Shown one piece after another: positions 23,501 to 32,500 of a DNA stretch of 64,000 bases. This DNA comes from Gari tellinella. Its lineage: Eukaryota; Mollusca; Bivalvia; Cardiida; Psammobiidae. The notes beneath the pieces are model-generated. The model saw only the letters and a program-made list of their open reading frames with translations. It was not told the origin of the DNA and searched no databases. Numbering within the stretch: position 1 is the stretch's first letter; each line of letters starts with the position of its first letter. Made by a program: the position numbers and the translations under genes. The stretch lies in contig OV277871.1 of assembly GCA_922989275.2 (NCBI GenBank), positions 30,142,693-30,206,692 on the forward strand, written 5' to 3'.

Positions 23501-26500
23501 CAGATTTCATATCCTTAAACTCTGGATCTAAGTTCAAGGTCAAGGTCACAGGGGTCAAAATTTGTCTGTGCATGGAAAGGTCTTGTCCATATACACACAC
23601 ATACCAACTATGAAAGCAATACCTCAAGGGACATAGAAGTTATAGGCATTTTTCAAAACCTAAACACAGATTTCGAAACCTAAACGCGGGCCCTAAGTTC
23701 AAGGTCAAGGGGTCCAAATTTTTCTGTGCATGGAAAGGTCTTGTCCATATACACACACATACCAACTATGAAAGCAATACCTCAAGAGACATAGAAGTTA
23801 TAGGCATTTTTCAAAACCTAAACACAGATTTCGAAACCTAAACGTGGGCGCTAAGTTCAAGGTCAAGGTCACAGGGGTCCAAATTTTTCTGTGCATGGAA
23901 AGGTCTTGTCCATATACACACACATACCAACTATGAAAGCAATACCTCAAGAGACATAGAAGATAGGCATTTTTCAAAACCTAAACACAGATTTCGAAAC
24001 CTAAACGTGGGCGCTAAGTTAAAGTTCAAGGTCACAGGGGTCCAAATTTTTATGTGCATGGAAAGGTCTTGTCCATATACACACACATACCAACTATGAA
24101 AGCAATACCTCAAGAGACATAGAAGTTATAGGCATTTTTCGAAACCTAAACACAGATTTCGAAACATAAACGCGGACCCTAAGTTCAAGGTCAAGGTCAC
24201 AGGGGTCCAAATTGTTCTGTGCATGGAAAGGTCTTGTCCATACACACACACATACCAACTATGAAAGCAATACCTCAAGGGACATAGAAGTTATAGGCAT
24301 TTTTCAAAACCTAAACACAGATTTCGAAACCTAAACGTGGGCCCTAAGTTCAAGGTCAAGGTCACAGGGGTCCAATTTTTTCTGTGCATGGAAAGGTCTT
24401 GTCCATATACACACACATACCAACTATGAAAGCAATACCTCAAGGGACATAGAAGTTATAGACATTTTCTTAAAATTGTTTACGCCGTTCACGACGACGC
24501 CGACAACGACAACTACGACGACGACGACTACACCGGGGGTATTGCAATAGCTCGTCATGTACTTCGTACAGGCGAGCTAAAAATCATTCTCAAGCATGTG
24601 AACTGAGGAGAGAAATGAGCCAGGCAAAAAATGGCCAAATCTGGATTTCAAGTGTCTTGCAGTTATAAGGTGGCTGGCTGATGAGCCCTGTACCTACCCG
24701 TCTTTGAGGAGGACAGGAACTTCTTGAGCATTTAACTGGGAGGAATGTGACTTGATGGCGGAGGAGACAATATCAAGGTACTGAAATACACATGTAGAAA
24801 GAGATATATAGTACTTACTGGTCTTAGTAGACGACAAATTAGAGACCACTCTATAAAGAAGTCCTGTTTTAACCCTCCCCCCCATAAGGGGCATTCTGCA
24901 TTAATTTCAAACTGCTTTAACCCATTACCTCATAAATACGCCTTTTTACGCCTTTAATATAGTCTTCCATTGAAGCTGATGGTATATTGTATATTGTAGC
25001 TGATGGTAGCTTAAAGCAGGCTGATGGTAGCTTAAAGCAGGCGCATTCTGCTTTACTTTCAGCCTGCTTTAAGTGGTCACATATCTTCAAAACTAGAAAC
25101 AGGCTATGGGATAATGAGTTAAAGACGTATCCGGGAGTTGTTACTGCGCATCCGAAACGCGCATGTCCTTTCCGCTCTTTTCTGTATTTTACTATCGCGG
25201 GTGTAATTATTTACGATCACAACAGCGTCTAGATCATCGGATTTCGCGAATACAATATTTACTCAACTATCGTTATCTATCGTTAAAAAAACCTTTTAAA
25301 ATTCCTGGGATATGAAGAGACGCAAATCAGGATCATTTGTGACAAAAAAGTGCTCGAAATCTCTGAAAAACATTAGTTTTTTCACCAGGAACTCGCCGAC
25401 TCGAGTCAGCGTTAATAATCATAATGTGACAGGGAGTGAGTTTAGTGTTGACATTGCCCCTTCCTGTGATAGTCTTTTTGAGATCGATAGTCGGGCCTAG
25501 ACTCCGGGCGACTTTTTCCAGTCGGCCTGAGTCCGGACGACTTTGACACCCGCCGGCCATGACGGGCGTGTTTTGCCGCACTGCGGTGCTCTTGTTATGA
25601 TGATATTTTATCTTATGAATGGTTATGTTAACTCACTGCCAACATTGAATAATGATTGTAGATGTGTTTATTGGTGGGTCTACTTTTTGTCCAGAGTATA
25701 TTTCCTTTGTCACATCAGCTACCGATAACAAGTTAGGTGTCACGGTGAGTTCATCTTTGGATGGCGGAGTGTCGCATACCATTTTCAGGTCACCGTGACC
25801 TTGACCTTTGACCTTCATTTTACAAAAAGCTTGTTCTGAGCATATATCCTATATCTTACCAGTTACCTATTCCAAATTCAGTGTTTGAGTATGGATACTT
25901 CCTACATTCTGAACTGAAATATTTGAACATGTATTACCTCCCTTTGATGTATGAAATATGCATGCAGCTCTATGTAGCTTTATTCATTTATCATAAAGCT
26001 TTAATGGGTTTTAAGCCAAAGAAAATATGTGTGAAAATAAACATAAAGTTGTGAATAAAGAATGAATGAATTATGCACCATCAGCATCATATTTAGGGGG
26101 AGGGGCATTTCATTTTTCACTCCAACTTGAGATGATGACAACACTGCATTTTTCAGCAGACCTTTCTAAAGTGCATAATATATGTCACAATGCAAGACAT
26201 TTCTGTATAGCTGTGGGTATTATTTTATAAAGTATAACATTTAGACTATTTTAAAAAAAAAATTGTTAAAAAAGTGCATTTCACTGATAAAAGGAGGTAA
26301 TAAAATTGAACATATCTCTGAAACGAGCAAGGCGAGGTACTATTTTCTCATTGGTTCTATACTTGTTATATAATTATCTACTGTTATAGAAAAAAATAGG
26401 AAATTCTCCGCGCTACAATTTTTTATTTTTGCAAAAAGGCTCGATTTTTGGACGATTTTCGAGTTCATTTTGCACATACTTTATGCGTAAAATCTGTATA

Positions 26501-29500
26501 ATGCCACTCAAATCTAATTATTTTACATTCATTTTTAACATTATTCCATATACATGTAATTAATTAAAATTGGACTTGAAGTATCGATATTTGTGTGTTT
26601 GATGGACTTTCTTCTTATGAGGCCTAATTTCGGAAAAATTGAATATAGTACTTCTAAAAAAGAGTAAATTATACAAAAAGTAGCAAAGCGACCTATGATT
26701 TTGAAGACTGATTTTACTTTCATTTATATCAATTTACTTATATGCAAAGTTTAAAAAAATTCTCCGCGCTAGAAAAAACTCCCAGATACGTCTTTAAGTG
26801 GTCACCTAATTTCAATACTAGAAACAGGCTATGGGGTAATTGGTTAAGTGGTCTTTATCTTCAATATTAGAACAAGGGCCACTATGGCCCTATATTGCTC
26901 ACCTGGTACTGTGGTACACCATGTAAAACTTTACCTATAGTGACCTAGATTTTGATCCAACATGACCAATATTCAACCGTGGCCTAGATTTCACTAAGGC
27001 AAACATTTTGAACAAGTTTCATCAAGATCAAATGAGAAATGTAGCTTCTAGAGTGTAAACAATGTACTTTCATGATTTGACCTAGTGATCCTAGTTTTTG
27101 ACCAGACATTACCCACATTCATACTTGACCTAGATATCAATAAGTCAAACAATGTGATCAAGTTTCATGAAGATCTAAATTAAATGTGATTTGTAGCCTC
27201 TAGAGTGTTAACAAGGTTTTTCTATGATTTGACCTAGTGACCTAGTTTTTGACTGGACTTGACCCACATTCAAACTTGACCTCGATTTCATCATGACAAA
27301 CATTTTGATTTATTTTCATGCAGATTTAATGAGATTTGTAGTCTCTAGAGTGTTAACAAGGTTTTTCTATGATTTGACCTAGTGACCTAGCTTTTGACCA
27401 GACTTGACCCACATTCGAACTTGACCTAGATATCAATGAGGCAAACATTTTGACCAAGTTTCATGAAAATCAAATGAGATTTGTAGCCTCGAGAGTGTTA
27501 ACAATAGTTTTCTATGATTTGACCTAGTGACCTAGTTTTTGACCGGACTAGACCCACATTCGAACTTGACCTCGATTTTATCATGACAATCATTTTGACC
27601 AATTTTCGTGAAGATCTAATGAAATTTGTAGTCTCTAGAGTGTTAACAAGGTTTTTCTATGATTTGACCTAGTGACCTAGTTTTTGACCGGACATGACCC
27701 ACATTCAAACTTGACCTAGATTTCATCAAGACAAACATTGTCATCAAGTTTCATGAAGATCCAATGAAATTTGTAGCCACTAGAGTGTTAACGAACAATT
27801 GTGAACGGACGACGGACGACAGACGACGGACGACGGACATCCAGCGATCCTAATAGCTCACCTTGGCACAGGTGAGCTAAAAAGACTATCATGTAACAGT
27901 TAATGTTACAATCTAGGTAATGTGACTAAATTATCTCAATGAATATGGAGTTCTTACTGATTTGATGGCATCAGTGTGGGCATGGTCTGACAGCTGCTGG
28001 AACAATGGAACCATGTAGTCCTCCTTCAGGCTGAATGACCACTGAAATAACACAGAAATATATATTCAACTGCAGCATAATATCTGTTAAACCCTTTAAT
28101 TAACCCCATAGATACAACTTTTAACGCCTCTAATTTATCCCTCCACTGAAGAAAATAGTTCCAATCTATACAGTTGTGAATATATAACACTAGAAATAAT
28201 TTCTATATTCCAGGGCTCCAGATAAATCGGGAGTTGACTGAACAAATCCAAATAGTTTCTAAATCATTTCAGCAGGAAATCATATGGTGTAACTACTCAT
28301 TAGATTCATCTCAAAGGGTTAATAAGAGAAATAACGATTTTAGTTTTTGATATACTACCCTTTTCTAGAGCTCTGTATTCTAGTAGCTGCTAGCTTAAAG
28401 CAAGCTGAAAGTAAAGCAGAATGTGCCTTAAGGCACATTTTGCTTTAATTTCAATCTGCTTTGAGTGATCACCTGTCTTCAAAACTAGAAACATGCTATG
28501 GGGTAATGGGTTAACCCTACGCCTTTACTTTATACAGTCATAAGTATGCACCATAAGAAACTTGTCCACATCCTTGCAGATGAAAGCTTAAAGCAGGCTG
28601 AAAGTAAACCAGAATGTGCCAAAGGCTGACACCTGCTATGATATAGAAAATATTTCTTATGTTGCACATTCGTTCCTGTATACAATGAAACTATTTTCTT
28701 CTGTGGGTGAGTTTATTAGATGCATAAAAGGCATATCTATAGAGTAAAGCAGACTGAAATTTAAAGCAAAAATCTCCAATACTTTAACTTCACTTTAGGA
28801 AACCATCTTTCTTCAACACTGAATACAGGCTACAAAGGAAAGGGGAACCAAAGTTATGCCAAATGGATTCTTCAATGCTTACTTTAACCAACTACTCTAG
28901 AAACAATTTTTTATGCCTCCGCTAAAGAAACAGTTCCAATTTATGCAGTCATAAATATGTATCATGAGAAATATTTTCCATATTCTGATATTTTTTATCT
29001 ATATTATTATTGAAGCAATAAACAGCTTAAAGCAGGCTAAAAGTAAAGCAGACCGAGCATAGTGGTGCATTCTGCTTAAACATTTCAACCTGCTTTAAGT
29101 GGTCAATACTAGGAATAGGCTATGAATAGGTAATGAATTAAGGAGTATTTGGTCTAATTTTCGATGTTCATTTCTATATTTGATTGAAATTCCTGTTAGA
29201 GCTGAGTCTTCTCCTATTTATGTGATGCAAGGAACAACTGGGATAAATAAACACTATTACAGTTGAACTTCAATATCTCAAACTCGGTTAAGTCGAACAT
29301 ATCCGTATTTCAAAGTTAAAACGTGGCTTAGCCACGTTTTAACTTTGAAATACGGGTATGTTCGACATAACCGAGTATGAAATAATGAGGTTCATATGTC
29401 AACATATTGGATAGTTCCAGTTAAGCGAGTTCGAGATATGGAAGTTCGACTGTACTTACTGACTTTGAGCTAACGAGGTTGCCGAGGCCCTGTATTGCCT

Positions 29501-32500
29501 TGGAGATGAGTGTTAATGTTCTGTGGAGAGTTGGATTCTGCAAGATATAAGCGGGAAGAAAGTATAGAGAAAGCATTTTAAAAACACACTCAACACTCCA
29601 CACAAACCAAGACTCAACACACTACTATAGTAGTACAGTGTTCCCTCTCTACAACAACACCAAATGGGAACACAAATTATGTGTGTTGTTCCAAGGGAGT
29701 CGTTAAATGGAGAGAAAATTAAGACTTGGCTTACATTTGCAAACAGCTTGAATCCTGATCAGACACCGCATAACGCGGCGTCTGATCTGGTTTCAAGCTG
29801 TTTGTCACTCGTCATTATATTTATTCTATTGAAATGTTCACTTACTTGTTACTTTGAGAGAGAAACAGCAGACAATTTTAAGCAGACGATATTGCAACAG
29901 TAAAAGCTTATGACATATTTTTTGTTACAGGGAACTGTGACAAGGGTAGTTCTTAGGAGGGAGTTGTTGTTAGGAGGGCCCTTGTGGGGAAGGGGAAACT
30001 GTATAATGCTTATCTGAGATTATCCTATAAGAAAATAACGCACTTTACATTCTTTTATAGAACTAGAGTTAATGCTTAACCCCTTAACTGCCTTTTGTCT
30101 TAGGCATCTGTAATTTACAAACAGTTTGGATCCTGACCAGGTGCTACTTTATGCAGCATCTTATCTGAATCTAAATTGTTTGACATTCATTTCAATATTT
30201 CAAAAACCAAAATCTTTTTTTCTGCATTAAACCCTATGGTGTCACTAATCATTAAAATCGTTTCTAAGAGACGATTCTAATGAGTAGTTGCGTCAAAGGA
30301 TTTGGTGGAGTATTTGTGAGATAATTTTGGATTTTATCACTCCCTCTTATCTGGAAGCTGATATTTCTTCAGTCAAATACTCAAAATTTCAATTTGAGAA
30401 ATAAAAGCAGACACCAATGTAAAGTAGATGAATTTGACAGCAGCTTAGGGGTTTAGAAATGAAATTGGGATATGACAGAAGTTATGAAATATTTGTCTGT
30501 AAGACATAATTGATGCCCCGGTTGCCAAAAAATGACTGAGTTCAACTGGCTGTAATTAGGTGCAAAATTTAAGCAGATCAAAATCTTGTTCACATGCACA
30601 TTTGTGGAACATGTGGAAACACTGTGTCAAAGAAAACGGCTTTAAAACTGTAGGAAGAGATAGCCTGACAAAGTATGTAATGTGTATGCAGGACAGACGA
30701 ACTAACAAACGGACGGACAGACAGGGGTAAAACGGTACGCCCTTAGACTGATCATTATAGGGGCATAAAAACACCTGTGTCCAAGGTTATAACAGGTTTG
30801 AGTTGAGTCCTGGATCTTTCTTAAGCATTTGATTGGTCTGATTTGAGCAAAAGCTCAAATCTGACAAGTCAAATGTTTGAGAACAAACTCAGACTCAACT
30901 CAAAAGGCTTATAACATTTAGGCCTGTCCACGTACCTGTGGGTCTGCAGCAAGGTCAAAGAATCGTGGGCCAAGAATAGCCGGGGCGAAGAACCTCAGGA
31001 ACACAAAGCCACTAGTCACCTGGTACCGAACCTCACTAGTGTCTGAGGAAGAAACAAACACAGAAACGGTTTAACCCACTACCCCACAATTAACCCTTAA
31101 ATTTATTCCTCCACTGAAGAAAATAGTTCTAATTTATCAAGTCATGAATATGTATCGTAAGAAATATTTTCTATTTACAAGAGATGATAGCTTAAAGCAG
31201 AAGGCACATTCTGCTTTACTTTCAACCTGCTTTAAGAGGTCACCAGTCTTCAAAACTAGAAACAGGTTCTGGAGTAGAGAGTTAAATAGTCTCATATATG
31301 GTAAAACCTTGCTTAACACTTCTCTCCCTGAATATTCATTGAATTTAAATGCAAATAAATTACCACCTCTAATGGAGCTTTCTGCTTTATTCTAAAGAAT
31401 GATCTGTCTTGAGAAATATTTTCTATATTCTAGCAGATGGTAACTTTAAAGCAGGCGAAAATAAAGCAGAATGCACCTTAGGTTACATTCTGAATACTTT
31501 CAACCTGCTTTAAGTGGCCACATATCTTTAATACTAGAAACAGGCTATGGGGTAATGGAGTAATATCCACCTACAATAGGCATCAATCCACATGATTTAA
31601 CCTATTACTTCATAAATATGCCTTTTTTACACCTTAATTTATTATTTTCATCTTTGAAGAAATCTTTCAAATTTATACAGTCATGAATGTGTATAATAAG
31701 AATTTTTTTCTATCCTAGTAGAGTAGCATAAAGCAGGCTGAAAGTAAAACTGAAAGTAAAGCACTATACACCTTCAGGCCCGTTCTGCTTTACTCTCAAC
31801 CTGCTGTAGTTATAAACTATCTTCAATACTAGCAAAAGATTATGGCGTTGAACATTATCAGACAATTTTTTACAAAAAAATAATCATTTAAACACTGGAA
31901 CCAAATAGTGATCTCCTATCCAAATATTTGGTTAAGTATGTACAGTCCAACTTCGATATCTCGAAGTCGCTTACCTCCAACTATCCGATATTTCGAAACG
32001 TGAATTAACTTATTTGAAGCTCAGTTTAGGCGAACATACCCTTGTTTCAAAGTTAAAACGCGGCTTAGCCGTTTTTAACTTTGAAATATAGGTATGTTCG
32101 GCTTAATCGAGTTTGACATATCAAGTTCGATTGTATTTCGACATTTCACTATTCGTTGACTTCACTAACTCTTACAAATGTCATATGCATTATTAAGTTT
32201 TGAAAGCAATATAAAGCACAAAAGGTGTTTAATTTCCTTTGGTTTTGATGGAGTTTGACGAAAATGTATTTTGGTAAAAAAAAAAGTATTTATCAACTCG
32301 ATCAGTTTTTAAACTTCCTTTTTACCAGGAACCTTCAGATCTTTTTTATATTACGACAGCTATTGGAGTCAGGCGACAAATCTCTGTTTAACTAATACCC
32401 CATAGATACACTTTTTTCGCCTTTTATCTATTCCACCACTAAAAGAAATTTAATACTTCCACTTTATAAAGTCATGAATATGAGCCATGCTATTTTTCTA

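Noticed and set aside
23931..24113. Minus-strand ORF inside the tandem array
   Set aside because: Simply an open stretch of the 165-bp repeat unit; not conserved between units.
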